A DNA stretch of 12,320 nt, from the NCBI RefSeq assembly GCF_003479605.1, contig NZ_QUHR01000010.1:1-12320 (forward strand). Reading direction: 5' to 3'. Positions 1 through 5,582 of the stretch are shown here, one piece after another. The translations under genes were made by a program, and so were the position numbers. Within the stretch, counting starts at the first letter, position 1. Every line of letters starts with the position of its first letter. Source of the stretch: Roseburia sp. AF12-17LB (GTDB lineage: Bacteria > Bacillota > Clostridia > Lachnospirales > Lachnospiraceae). The notes beneath the pieces were generated by a model. That model saw only the letters and a list, made by a program, of their open reading frames with translations, was not told the DNA's origin and did not search any database.

Positions 1-52
1 GCAGCCAATAAAACTGCTACGCTTAAAAGTCTAACTTTTTGGGGTCACATCA
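1..52 (+). mobile_element. Right end of an IS3-family (IS150-like) insertion sequence, partial
   Basis: Read inward from position 52 on the minus strand, the sequence begins TGATGTGACCCC and continues AAAAAGTTAGAC. This is the style of terminal inverted repeat I know from IS3/IS150-group elements (TG-terminated, GACCCC-AAAAGTTAGAC core). On the plus strand, positions 2-34 read QPIKLLRLKV followed by TAA, and the stop sits inside the repeat, as is usual at the 3' end of orfB of these elements. The body of the IS would lie left of the window. The exact outer end (49 or 52) is uncertain, and no target duplication can be tested because the other end is missing. Recognition is from memory of the repeat consensus, so it is moderate. 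Confidence 0.5.
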
Positions 53-81
53 TATTATAGAGGTTTCCTTATTTTTTGTTA

Positions 82-957
82 TTATAATGTCTGAACACTG
101 TTGAACACGTTATTCATCTTGCTACCGATAGCTGTTTCGTAGGCACTGGAACGATTGTCCATAGTATCAGTGACATACATATAATGTTTGGCAGTTGTAG
201 AAAAATCTTTATGTCCAGCAAACATTCTGATTTCTTCATCTGTAAGAACTTTAGATGCTCCCATGTTAGAAATGCAAGTTTTGCGAATGCTATGATTTCC
301 CTTTTGTGGTGTTTTTAACATACGATTTAATCTTCGCAGTACATTATTGATTGCATCATTGTTCATTCTAGTTCCATCTTTCGTAAGCATCAAATATTCA
401 GATTTAAAACCACGCATTTGGTTTGCTTGAACAATCATTGAAAAGAATACTTTTGCTTCTTTTATCAAATAAAGTTCTCTATCCGAATTTATACTTTTTA
501 GATATGGAGAAATTTCATATCCATTTCTTCTGATTTTCCCATTCGACAGTTTTTCATATACTTTAATTTCTTGTCTTTGAATATGTACTGTATCTTCTTC
601 AAAATCAGAAACCTTTAAAGCTACAACTTCTCCGACTCGTAAAGCTAATGCGAAGTTTAAGCACACTGCTAAGTAAGCTGTATTTTTTGTTTTATAGTAT
701 TGCTTTATTGCTAATTCTATAAGTCGTGTTTCTTCGTCATTGACAAATACTTGTTCAGTTACAGCTTTTGTAGGGTTAACAGAAAATTTTTTTCGTGATA
801 TATTACGAATTAAACGTGATATATTTTGGGTACAAATTTTCTTTTCAATAGCATAATCAAAAAGCATATTCAACAATGACTTCATTTCTTTAAACTGACG
901 TGCAGTCAAATTATATTGTGTAATTTTATTAAGATACCAAGTTTTTAAAGTTGGCAC
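82..957 (-). CDS. Tyrosine recombinase / phage-type integrase, N-terminus missing or frameshifted
   Basis: Site-specific recombinase that would cut and rejoin att sites of the island. The C-terminal catalytic domain is complete: first Arg in ALRVGEVVAL (about residue 107), Lys in the beta-hairpin after HIQRQEIKV, HSIRK box, GHKDFSTTAKHY with the Tyr nucleophile. Residues 1-60 look like the later part of the core-binding (SAM-like) domain. Members of this group usually run to about 380-400 residues, so an arm-binding domain is absent. The GTG at 957 has no ribosome site. The frame stays open upstream to a stop at 1048-1050 and the added residues look like integrase, so the true start is probably near 1036-1038: an ATT just after a good GAGGTGA, or a TTG one base away in another frame (see 981-1037). 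It is either a remnant, a frameshifted gene, or one expressed by recoding. It lies between the IS end and the divergent amidohydrolase. Confidence 0.85.
   Translation of the reverse strand: MPTLKTWYLNKITQYNLTARQFKEMKSLLNMLFDYAIEKKICTQNISRLIRNISRKKFSVNPTKAVTEQVFVNDEETRLIELAIKQYYKTKNTAYLAVCLNFALALRVGEVVALKVSDFEEDTVHIQRQEIKVYEKLSNGKIRRNGYEISPYLKSINSDRELYLIKEAKVFFSMIVQANQMRGFKSEYLMLTKDGTRMNNDAINNVLRRLNRMLKTPQKGNHSIRKTCISNMGASKVLTDEEIRMFAGHKDFSTTAKHYMYVTDTMDNRSSAYETAIGSKMNNVFNSVQTL
92..112. repeat. Paired TGAACAC repeats inside the integrase 3' end
   Basis: TGAACAC at 92-98 and again at 102-108, the second copy extended to TTGAACACGTTA (101-112). The same 12-mer in the same orientation, again preceded by a TGAACAC copy, occurs at 2217-2240 near the tRNA fragment. 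Paired short direct repeats near both flanks are what arm-type integrase binding sites look like, but here they also encode the C-terminal residues of the integrase, so function is inferred. Confidence 0.45.
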
Positions 958-980
958 ATCAATTTTTAAAATTTCATTTT

Positions 981-1037
981 TTATGAATGCATCATTTCGA
1001 CGTAATTTTTCATTGCGGAATATATAGTTTTTTTCAA
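981..1037 (-). other. Short leader ORF (18 codons, TTG start) in the integrase leader
   Basis: Minus-strand TTG at 1035-1037 lies 6 bases after GAGGTG and opens 18 codons ending at TAA 981-983. The second to fourth codons fall in a run of seven A. Slipping back by one base in this run enters the integrase frame exactly. The reading could be the remnant of a longer integrase start broken by loss of one A, a recoding site, or simply a spurious peptide next to an ATT-initiated integrase. Nothing shows that the peptide itself has a role. Confidence 0.3.
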
Positions 1038-1042
1038 TATTA

Positions 1043-1049
1043 TCACCTC
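1043..1049 (-). promoter_or_regulatory. Ribosome binding site ahead of the open integrase frame
   Basis: GAGGTGA on the minus strand, five to six bases before ATT 1036-1038 (integrase frame) and one base further from TTG 1035-1037 (leader frame). It is the only strong Shine-Dalgarno in the region, and argues that translation of the integrase locus originally began here and not at the GTG at 957. Confidence 0.55.
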
Positions 1050-1103
1050 ACAAATGATATAAAAAATGTTTATTAATTTCTCTAACAAGCTTGCAATGCT
1101 AAT

Positions 1104-1132
1104 ATTATATGGTACTAAAATTGAGTAGTCTA
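1104..1132 (-). promoter_or_regulatory. Probable sigma-A promoter for the integrase
   Basis: On the minus strand TAGACT (1127-1132), a 17-base spacer and a perfect TATAAT (1104-1109). Transcription would begin near 1097, giving a leader of about 50 bases before the ribosome site at 1043-1049. Spacing and -10 are ideal; the -35 matches 4 of 6. Confidence 0.5.
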
Positions 1133-1269
1133 TTAGCAAAAGAAAACGAAAATTTTAAGTTGGAAATCAAATAGTCGAGTTGGTTCTCGAAATAATAGAG
1201 TGCAATAATTTTTTTTTAATGAATATAGAAATCATCATTTTATTAAAAATCGTTAATGCTGTGAATTGT

Positions 1270-1290
1270 CTTTGTGCAATTTGCACAAAG
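1270..1290. promoter_or_regulatory. Perfect 21-bp dyad, candidate operator
   Basis: Arms CTTTGTGCAA and TTGCACAAAG are perfect inverted repeats around a single T. The dyad lies in the 350-base divergent region between integrase and amidohydrolase, about 105 bases upstream of the latter's start. It is too symmetric for chance and has no run of T after it, so a protein-binding operator is more likely than a terminator. No regulator is encoded in the visible part of the island. The rest of 1050-1396 is A+T-rich with no further gene seen; a smaller hairpin TCGAG/CTCGA lies at 1175-1190, and TATAAA at 1360-1365 is a possible -10 for the amidohydrolase. Confidence 0.5.
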
Positions 1291-1396
1291 CAAACTTACG
1301 ATAATGTATCAGTTTGAAATTCATCTAGCAAATAGAACATCATTAGTGTATACTTGCTCTATAAATTGTTATTTGTAGAGAGAAGATGATTGTTAA

Positions 1397-2164
1397 ATGA
1401 GAATTGCTGCGTATCAATTTGCTGTATCTGGAAATATTAGTGAGAATTATAAAGAAATAGAAAAAGCAATATATATCGCAAAAACTGAAAAGGTTCAGTT
1501 GCTTATATTTCCAGAATGTTCATTAACAGGGTATCCTCCGAGAAATATATCTAATGCGTCATGTGTTGATTTTAATCTTGTTCAGATAATGTGTGATAAA
1601 CTTCAATCAATAGCTAACAAAAATGACATTTCATTTATTATTGGAACTATATTTAAAGAAAAAGAAATATACAATAGAGCAATGTTGTTTCAGCCTAATA
1701 GTCAAATTGAGTTCTATGATAAGCGTGCCTTGTGGGGATGGGATAAGGATAATTTCACAAAAGGCAGTAATAATGGAATATTTGAAATGGAAGGGATAAA
1801 ATTTGGAATAAGAATTTGTTTTGAAATCAGATTTCCTGAATTCTTTCGAGAACTATACAAAAGAAATACAGATATAAATCTAGTTCTATTTTATGATGTA
1901 GCAGATATAGATGATAACGAAAGATATAACATGATTAAAGGACACTTACAAACTCGAGCAGTTGAAAATGTTACTACCACTATTTCTGTAAATGCTATTT
2001 CACCATTTCAAACGGCTCCGACAATGGTCCTTGGAAAATCGGGGCAGTGTATAAAAGAATGTGTTAGAAATAAACCTGAACTTTTGATTTATGATTTTGA
2101 AAAGACAGAGAATGATTTCGGCGAAAATGGAAGGATATCAATATCTGATATGTTGATTGAATAG
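1397..2164 (+). CDS. Nitrilase-superfamily carbon-nitrogen hydrolase (amidase)
   Basis: Cytosolic amidohydrolase of 255 residues, full length for the family. The catalytic Glu-Lys-Cys triad is visible: E40 in FPECSLTGYPP, K109 in YDKRAL, C141 in IRICFEIRFPE, the last being the usual cysteine-elbow pattern. The family hydrolyses amides or nitriles through a thioester at the Cys; the substrate cannot be read from the sequence. The YPPRN after the Glu motif resembles the amidase branch more than true nitrilases. Start: ATG at 1397 preceded by AGAGAGAAG (1377-1385), a spacing slightly long. It is transcribed away from the integrase across a region holding a perfect dyad (1270-1290). Codon use is as A+T-rich as the integrase, so it is likely cargo of the island. 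It could also be an antitoxin-like or resistance function, but nothing here shows that. Confidence 0.88.
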   Translation: MRIAAYQFAVSGNISENYKEIEKAIYIAKTEKVQLLIFPECSLTGYPPRNISNASCVDFNLVQIMCDKLQSIANKNDISFIIGTIFKEKEIYNRAMLFQPNSQIEFYDKRALWGWDKDNFTKGSNNGIFEMEGIKFGIRICFEIRFPEFFRELYKRNTDINLVLFYDVADIDDNERYNMIKGHLQTRAVENVTTTISVNAISPFQTAPTMVLGKSGQCIKECVRNKPELLIYDFEKTENDFGENGRISISDMLIE

Positions 2165-2216
2165 AGTGCAATTAATATTTCAAGACAATGAATTGGTTAA
2201 CTTCCAGTTTGTGAAG

Positions 2217-2240
2217 TTGAACACCTTTTTGAACACGTTA
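2217..2240. repeat. Paired TTGAACAC direct repeats near the island end
   Basis: TTGAACACC at 2217-2225 and TTGAACACGTTA at 2229-2240, 12 bases apart. The 12-mer is identical to 101-112. A small hairpin (TTAACTTC 2197-2204 with GAAGTTGA 2213-2220, one wobble) precedes and partly overlaps the first copy. Candidate integrase arm sites about 40-75 bases inside the presumed attR. Confidence 0.45.
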
Positions 2241-2279
2241 CGATAGAAGTACACTGAAAGCCTTTCTGTTATTCGGTTG

Positions 2280-2316
2280 GTTTGTGGGGCAATGGGTTCA
2301 AGTCCCATCTTCCGCA
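2280..2316 (+). pseudogene. 3' fragment of a tRNA gene (attR of the island)
   Basis: The T arm is intact: ATGGG (2292-2296), loop TTCAAGT, CCCAT (2304-2308). It is followed by acceptor strand CTTCCGC (2309-2315) and discriminator A (2316); CCA is not encoded. No matching GCGGAAG acceptor strand or anticodon arm exists in the 85 bases upstream, so only the 3' end is present. Acceptor and discriminator fit a tRNA-Leu, but the variable arm is not clear. A fragment like this, directly followed by a terminator and next to an integrase-bearing A+T-rich block, is the usual scar of integration into a tRNA 3' end. The intact tRNA should lie to the left, outside the window. The start of the duplicated core (about 2280) is an estimate. 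Confidence 0.75.
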
Positions 2317-2329
2317 TTATTTAATGGAG

Positions 2330-2365
2330 CGGGAAGCCTGATAAATCAAGGCTTCCTGTTTTTTT
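2330..2365 (+). terminator. Rho-independent terminator of the former tRNA gene
   Basis: Stem with GGAAGCC (2332-2338) pairing GGCTTCC (2350-2356), extended by T-A and closing G-T and C-G pairs to 2330/2358, nine-base loop, then seven T (2359-2365). It would have ended the original tRNA transcript and now also ends transcription leaving the island. Confidence 0.8.
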
Positions 2366-2417
2366 GCTTATAACCAGATTTTAGTTACAGCATGTATCTA
2401 CGCTTTAAAAATATTAT

Positions 2418-2470
2418 GTAAAAAGCTTCTTTCGCCAGCCAAATACAACTCTGGAAAAAGAAGCTTTTAC
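2418..2470. terminator. Bidirectional-type terminator after the NYN gene
   Basis: Long hairpin: AAAAGCTTCTTT (2421-2432) pairs with AAAGAAGCTTTT (2457-2468), with an inner CCAG/CTGG stem (2435-2438, 2451-2454). It begins nine bases after the stop of the leftward NYN gene. The A/T-rich stem gives T-runs on either strand, so it closes the leftward pyk operon and can also stop rightward transcripts from the island. Confidence 0.75.
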
Positions 2471-2478
2471 ATTCTTTT

Positions 2479-3255
2479 CTACTCTTTTATTTTTGCATAC
2501 ACAACCTTCAACAGCTTATTGTGTGGATTCTCAATCGGGTTTAATTCAATGCTCCTAAACTTCTTTAAGAAGGTAGAAAGTTTACTACACTGGTAATTTC
2601 GTGGGTCAAAGCCCGGAATACGTTTGCTCAGATTGATTCCAAGCTCAGAAATATTAATCCAGCCATTTTCCTCTGCATTGCTCCGGATAATGGAGATTAC
2701 CTCCTTTTCAATATCCGAAAGCTTCGGAAGGTTGTCATTGTCCCCGGCATCCTTTTCCGAAGATGCATTCGTATTTCTTCTTGTGGTGGCTGTGCGCTGT
2801 TTTTCCTCTGCTTCTTCCTTATTATAAAGTAAATCAAGATACTTGAAATTCTCACAGGCATTTACAAAGGACTTCGGTGTCTTCTCTTCTCCCATTCCGA
2901 TTACCATCATACCAGCTTCCTTTAAGCGCATGGCAAGTTTGGTAAAATCACTGTCTGACGACACCAGACAGAAACCGCTGACTTTGCCGGAATAAAGAAT
3001 ATCCATGGCATCTATAATCAATGCTGAATCAGAAGCACTTTTTCCTGCAGTATAATTACACTGCAATTCCGGTGTCAGAGCATACTCCTGCATATTTTTC
3101 ATCCATGCAGATACGCTCGGATTCGAATAATCTCCATAAACCCGCTTATAAGTAGCCACCCCGTAATTGCTGACCTCATCCATAATTAGTTTCACATATT
3201 TATTGGATACATTTTCTGCATCAATCAGCACTGCTAATTTCGGTTGTTCATTCAT
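2479..3255 (-). CDS. NYN-domain (PIN-like) RNase with C-terminal OST-HTH/LOTUS domain
   Basis: Predicted cytosolic RNA-acting protein of 258 residues. Residues 5-140 are a NYN/PIN-like nuclease fold with its acidic set: D12 in LIDAEN, D76 and D82 in SASDSALIIDAMD, D101/D103 in VSSDSDF. A charged, low-complexity linker (about 145-175) leads to residues 176-255, which resemble the LOTUS/OST-HTH winged helix thought to bind RNA (KEVISIIRSNAEENGWINIS, GFDPRNYQCSKLSTFLKKF). This is the limkain-b1/LabA-type architecture. The gene starts 13 bases after pyk, and its ribosome site TAGGAGCG includes the pyk stop codon TAG, so translation is probably coupled to pyk. The target RNA is unknown. Confidence 0.9.
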   Translation of the reverse strand: MNEQPKLAVLIDAENVSNKYVKLIMDEVSNYGVATYKRVYGDYSNPSVSAWMKNMQEYALTPELQCNYTAGKSASDSALIIDAMDILYSGKVSGFCLVSSDSDFTKLAMRLKEAGMMVIGMGEEKTPKSFVNACENFKYLDLLYNKEEAEEKQRTATTRRNTNASSEKDAGDNDNLPKLSDIEKEVISIIRSNAEENGWINISELGINLSKRIPGFDPRNYQCSKLSTFLKKFRSIELNPIENPHNKLLKVVYAKIKE

Positions 3256-3268
3256 ACTATCTGCGCTC

Positions 3269-4699
3269 CTATTTCTTTAAGTGTCCCGTCACTACTACAC
3301 GAATCAGATTGGTGGTACCGGAAATACCCAATGGAATTCCAGCTGTAATAACCGCCAAATCTCCATGCTGTACATATCCATGCTGTTCTGCGGATTCCAT
3401 TGCATTATTAAACAATGCTTCTGTATCCGTCTCTTCCTGTATCATAAGTGGTGTTACGCCCCAGGAAAGATTCATCTGATAATAACTCTTTTCCGATGGG
3501 GTACAGCCGATAATTGCACATTTCGGACGATATCTTGAAATCATGCGGGCAGTCTTGCCGGATTTGGTTACCGTAACAATTGCTGCCGCATTGATGTCAA
3601 TGGCAGTCATACAGGTTGCATGGGAAATGGCATCGGTTACATCCGGATTATCAATCTTCTCCAGCTGGCGGAAACGTTTCTCATAGTCAATATCATTTTC
3701 TGTATATTCTGCAATCTCTGTCATGGTTTTTAATGCCTCCACCGGATATTTTCCGGCAGCAGTCTCACCAGACAGCATAATTGCACTGGTTCCATCATAA
3801 ATAGCATTGGCTACATCGGTTGCTTCTGCTCTGGTCGGACGCGGATTCTTCATCATGGAATCCAGCATCTGTGTTGCCGTAATAACAACCTTTTCTGCAT
3901 GGTAAACCTTTTTTATAATTTTCTTCTGAATTGCCGGAACTTCACGAATCGGAATCTCCACTCCCATGTCTCCTCTGGCAACCATAATGCCATCTGACAC
4001 TGCCAGAATCTCATCAATATTATCTACACCCTGACGGTTTTCAATTTTAGAGATAATCTTAATGTCATTGCAGCCCTGCTCTGCCATAATTTTCCGTAAC
4101 TGCAGCACATCATCTGCACAGCGTACAAAAGATGCTGCAATAAAATCTACACCCTGCTCAATTCCAAATAGAATATCGGAGCGGTCTTTCGGGCTGATAT
4201 AAGGCATGGACAGATTTACATTCGGTACATTAATTCCTTTGCGGTCTGAAATCACACCGCCATTTTCTACTTTACAGGTAATCTCAGTTTCTGTCACATT
4301 GGTTACCAGCATTTCAATCAGTCCATCATCGATCAGAATTCTGGTTCCGGCTTTGACATCATGTACCAGATTCTTGTAAGTAATAGAGACCCGCTCTTTA
4401 TTTCCCATAATATCATTGGTGGTGAGTTTAAAGGTATCTCCCGGAAGCAGTTCTGCTCTGCCACCCTCCAGCTGTCCAATCCTGATTTCCGGTCCACTGG
4501 TATCAAGAAGAATTCCAACCGGTCTGCCCAGTTCCTTACGCATCTTTTTTACACGATCCATGGTTACTTTATGTTCTGCCTGTGAGCCGTGGGAAAAGTT
4601 AATTCTTGCCACGTCCATTCCATTTTCCATTAACTGTTTTAATACTTCATCATCCTTTGTTGCCGGTCCTAATGTACATATAATTTTTGTCTTTCTCAT
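3269..4699 (-). CDS. pyk: Pyruvate kinase
   Basis: Last step of glycolysis: phosphoenolpyruvate + ADP to pyruvate + ATP. The 476 residues cover the (beta/alpha)8 barrel, the inserted B domain (about 70-165) and the C-terminal allosteric domain. Visible residues: R32, N34, S36 in ARINFSHG, K218 and E220 in IISKIENRQG, D244 in ARGDMGVEIP, and TATQMLDSM after them. The extra PEP-utiliser-like C-terminal domain of Bacillus enzymes is absent. ATG at 4699 follows AGGAAAGG. The gene lies 45 bases downstream of a 45-residue membrane microprotein and is coupled to the NYN gene, with no terminator seen between the three, so they are probably one operon. Confidence 0.97.
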   Translation of the reverse strand: MRKTKIICTLGPATKDDEVLKQLMENGMDVARINFSHGSQAEHKVTMDRVKKMRKELGRPVGILLDTSGPEIRIGQLEGGRAELLPGDTFKLTTNDIMGNKERVSITYKNLVHDVKAGTRILIDDGLIEMLVTNVTETEITCKVENGGVISDRKGINVPNVNLSMPYISPKDRSDILFGIEQGVDFIAASFVRCADDVLQLRKIMAEQGCNDIKIISKIENRQGVDNIDEILAVSDGIMVARGDMGVEIPIREVPAIQKKIIKKVYHAEKVVITATQMLDSMMKNPRPTRAEATDVANAIYDGTSAIMLSGETAAGKYPVEALKTMTEIAEYTENDIDYEKRFRQLEKIDNPDVTDAISHATCMTAIDINAAAIVTVTKSGKTARMISRYRPKCAIIGCTPSEKSYYQMNLSWGVTPLMIQEETDTEALFNNAMESAEQHGYVQHGDLAVITAGIPLGISGTTNLIRVVVTGHLKK

Positions 4700-4744
4700 A
4701 TTCTGTCCTTTCCTGCTACAAGCCCTCTATCTTCTTTTATTCAT

Positions 4745-4882
4745 TTATACTTCTTTCGTCTTTTCCTGTTCCTCTTTAGAAGAAGTCGCATCCTCTCTGC
4801 CATGATGCTCATACCACCAGCATGCAGCAACTGCTGCCGCTGCCATAATGCCCATAAGCGCTACTACAATATCCTGTGCCAT
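4745..4882 (-). CDS. 45-residue single-span membrane microprotein
   Basis: ATG at 4880-4882 follows a strong GGAGG (about 4893-4897) at ideal spacing. The product starts MAQDIVVALMGIMAAAAVAA, one hydrophobic helix (about residues 4-23), then CWWYEHHGRED and a highly charged tail rich in Glu and Lys ending KTKEV. The hydrophobic start, the aromatic and His belt after the helix and the charged tail are typical of small membrane proteins that dock on larger partners. It lies 45 bases upstream of pyk on the same strand. I do not recognise a family; a distant likeness to the small gamma subunits of sodium-pumping decarboxylases is only in size and layout. Short genes of this size are easily missed by gene callers. 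Confidence 0.75.
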   Translation of the reverse strand: MAQDIVVALMGIMAAAAVAACWWYEHHGREDATSSKEEQEKTKEV

Positions 4883-4979
4883 ATTTTATTATCCTCCTAT
4901 CACAGTTATGACCTGATATTGTACGCAAAGAAACCTATGCTCCTCTGCGCACAGGTAAATTGCTTCTAACTTGTGATAG
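4883..4979 (-). promoter_or_regulatory. Structured leader upstream of the microprotein-pyk genes
   Basis: The minus-strand RNA begins CUAUCACA and ends UGUGAUAG directly before the GGAGG of the microprotein, so 4972-4979 can pair with 4897-4904, extended by GTT/AAC with one bulged base. Inside are two competing stems: ACCTGTGC with GCATAGGT (8 bp, one G-U), and TGCGCAGAG with CTTTGCGTA (9 bp, two G-U), which share bases and cannot both form. No convincing -35/-10 pair was seen in this stretch. It may be a regulatory leader that controls access to the ribosome site; no known riboswitch was recognised. Confidence 0.35.
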
Positions 4980-5384
4980 TCAGCCCTTCGCTCCATCCTG
5001 ATGATGGATATAGCCTATAATGACACTCCTGCTGTCCAAAACATCCTTTGATTTCCGTAATTCAAAGTTCCAGCCGTCTTTTGCCTGATTTTCAGGCAAT
5101 ACTGCTGCCAGGGATAATGCTGCTCCTTCCAAATCGTTGTTTTTCTCCGACAATCTGCGGTATCCTGCTGTAATCCTGCCGGTCTCACGATTTCCCAAAA
5201 GTTCTTCAGTACAGCTCTCTGATGGTCTGGATAAATGTGCTGCCTGTATGAAATTCTGGTTCGCAGTATCTTCACATACAAAGGAAGAATCTATGTTGAT
5301 ATTTTCAACATACATTCCTGAAACCGTCATAATAACAGCCACTATGAGACTTATCAGCTTTTTCTTTAAACCTGTTATCCTCAT
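4980..5384 (-). CDS. Small secreted or membrane-anchored protein of unknown function
   Basis: 134 residues from ATG 5382-5384, chosen because GGGAG sits six to seven bases upstream; an earlier ATG at 5438 would start inside the palindromic repeat and lacks a ribosome site. The N-terminus MRITGLKKKLISLIVAVIMT is a basic stretch then a hydrophobic helix, so a Sec signal or anchor; no clear signal peptidase site follows. The remainder is soluble and polar (HLSRPSESCTEELLG, GYRRLSEKNNDLEGAALSLA) with two Cys (C37, C58) that could form a disulfide outside the cell. It lies about 97 bases upstream of the microprotein gene and just downstream of a promoter, hairpin and repeat. I do not recognise the family. 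Confidence 0.7.
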   Translation of the reverse strand: MRITGLKKKLISLIVAVIMTVSGMYVENINIDSSFVCEDTANQNFIQAAHLSRPSESCTEELLGNRETGRITAGYRRLSEKNNDLEGAALSLAAVLPENQAKDGWNFELRKSKDVLDSRSVIIGYIHHQDGAKG

Positions 5385-5415
5385 TGTATTCTCCCTGCTT
5401 ACTGTGCAACTGCGA

Positions 5416-5450
5416 AAACACGCTTTACAGGAAAGCAATTTCCTGTAAAG
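5416..5450. repeat. Dispersed palindromic repeat, copy 1
   Basis: A perfect palindrome at 5423-5450: arms CTTTACAGGAAA and TTTCCTGTAAAG around GCAA, preceded by AAACACG. The same 28 bases occur at 7583-7610 with the same flank. Copy 1 lacks a 30-base segment present in copy 2. It lies just upstream of the secreted-protein gene. Confidence 0.85.
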
Positions 5451-5451
5451 T

Positions 5452-5483
5452 AAAAAAACTGGCAGGAGTAACTCCTGCCAGTT
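5452..5483 (-). terminator. Strong terminator-like hairpin, leftward
   Basis: Twelve-pair perfect stem (5457-5468 with 5472-5483, arms ACTGGCAGGAG/CTCCTGCCAGT plus a closing pair), loop of three, then a run of T on the minus strand (5452-5458). It lies about 100 bases after the HAD stop and therefore ends the purA-HAD transcript. A promoter (5510-5538) lies between the HAD gene and this hairpin, so it would also stop that promoter's RNA after about 50 bases unless bypassed. Confidence 0.85.
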
Positions 5484-5509
5484 GCGTTGCTACCCGTCTG
5501 CTTACGCTC

Positions 5510-5538
5510 ATTATAAGCATTTCGCTATTGAAATGCAA
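5510..5538 (-). promoter_or_regulatory. Sigma-A promoter with an internal dyad, leftward
   Basis: TTGCAT (5533-5538), 17-base spacer, TATAAT (5510-5515) on the minus strand. The spacer and -35 carry an inverted repeat GCATTTC/GAAATGC (5517-5523, 5530-5536) that could be an operator. The start would be near 5503, about 20 bases before the hairpin at 5452-5483. It is the best promoter for the secreted protein-microprotein-pyk-NYN group. Confidence 0.65.
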
Positions 5539-5582
5539 GAAACGAATAGACAATTATTCTTTTTTTACATAATCTTTACTTA

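Noticed and set aside
2231..2316. Intact tRNA gene
   Set aside because: Only the T arm and 3' acceptor strand are present; no 5' acceptor strand, D arm or anticodon arm fits.
2624..2827. Plus-strand frame inside the NYN gene
   Set aside because: Antisense shadow; no start signals.
4416..4805. Plus-strand Ser-rich frame over the pyk start
   Set aside because: Antisense to pyk and the microprotein, without ribosome site.
5385..5438. Longer N-terminus of the secreted protein from ATG 5438
   Set aside because: The added residues are encoded by the palindromic repeat, and the ribosome site favours 5384.
5137..5448. Plus-strand frame antisense to the secreted protein
   Set aside because: No ribosome site; it runs into the palindromic repeat; the minus frame has signal-like N-terminus and GGGAG.
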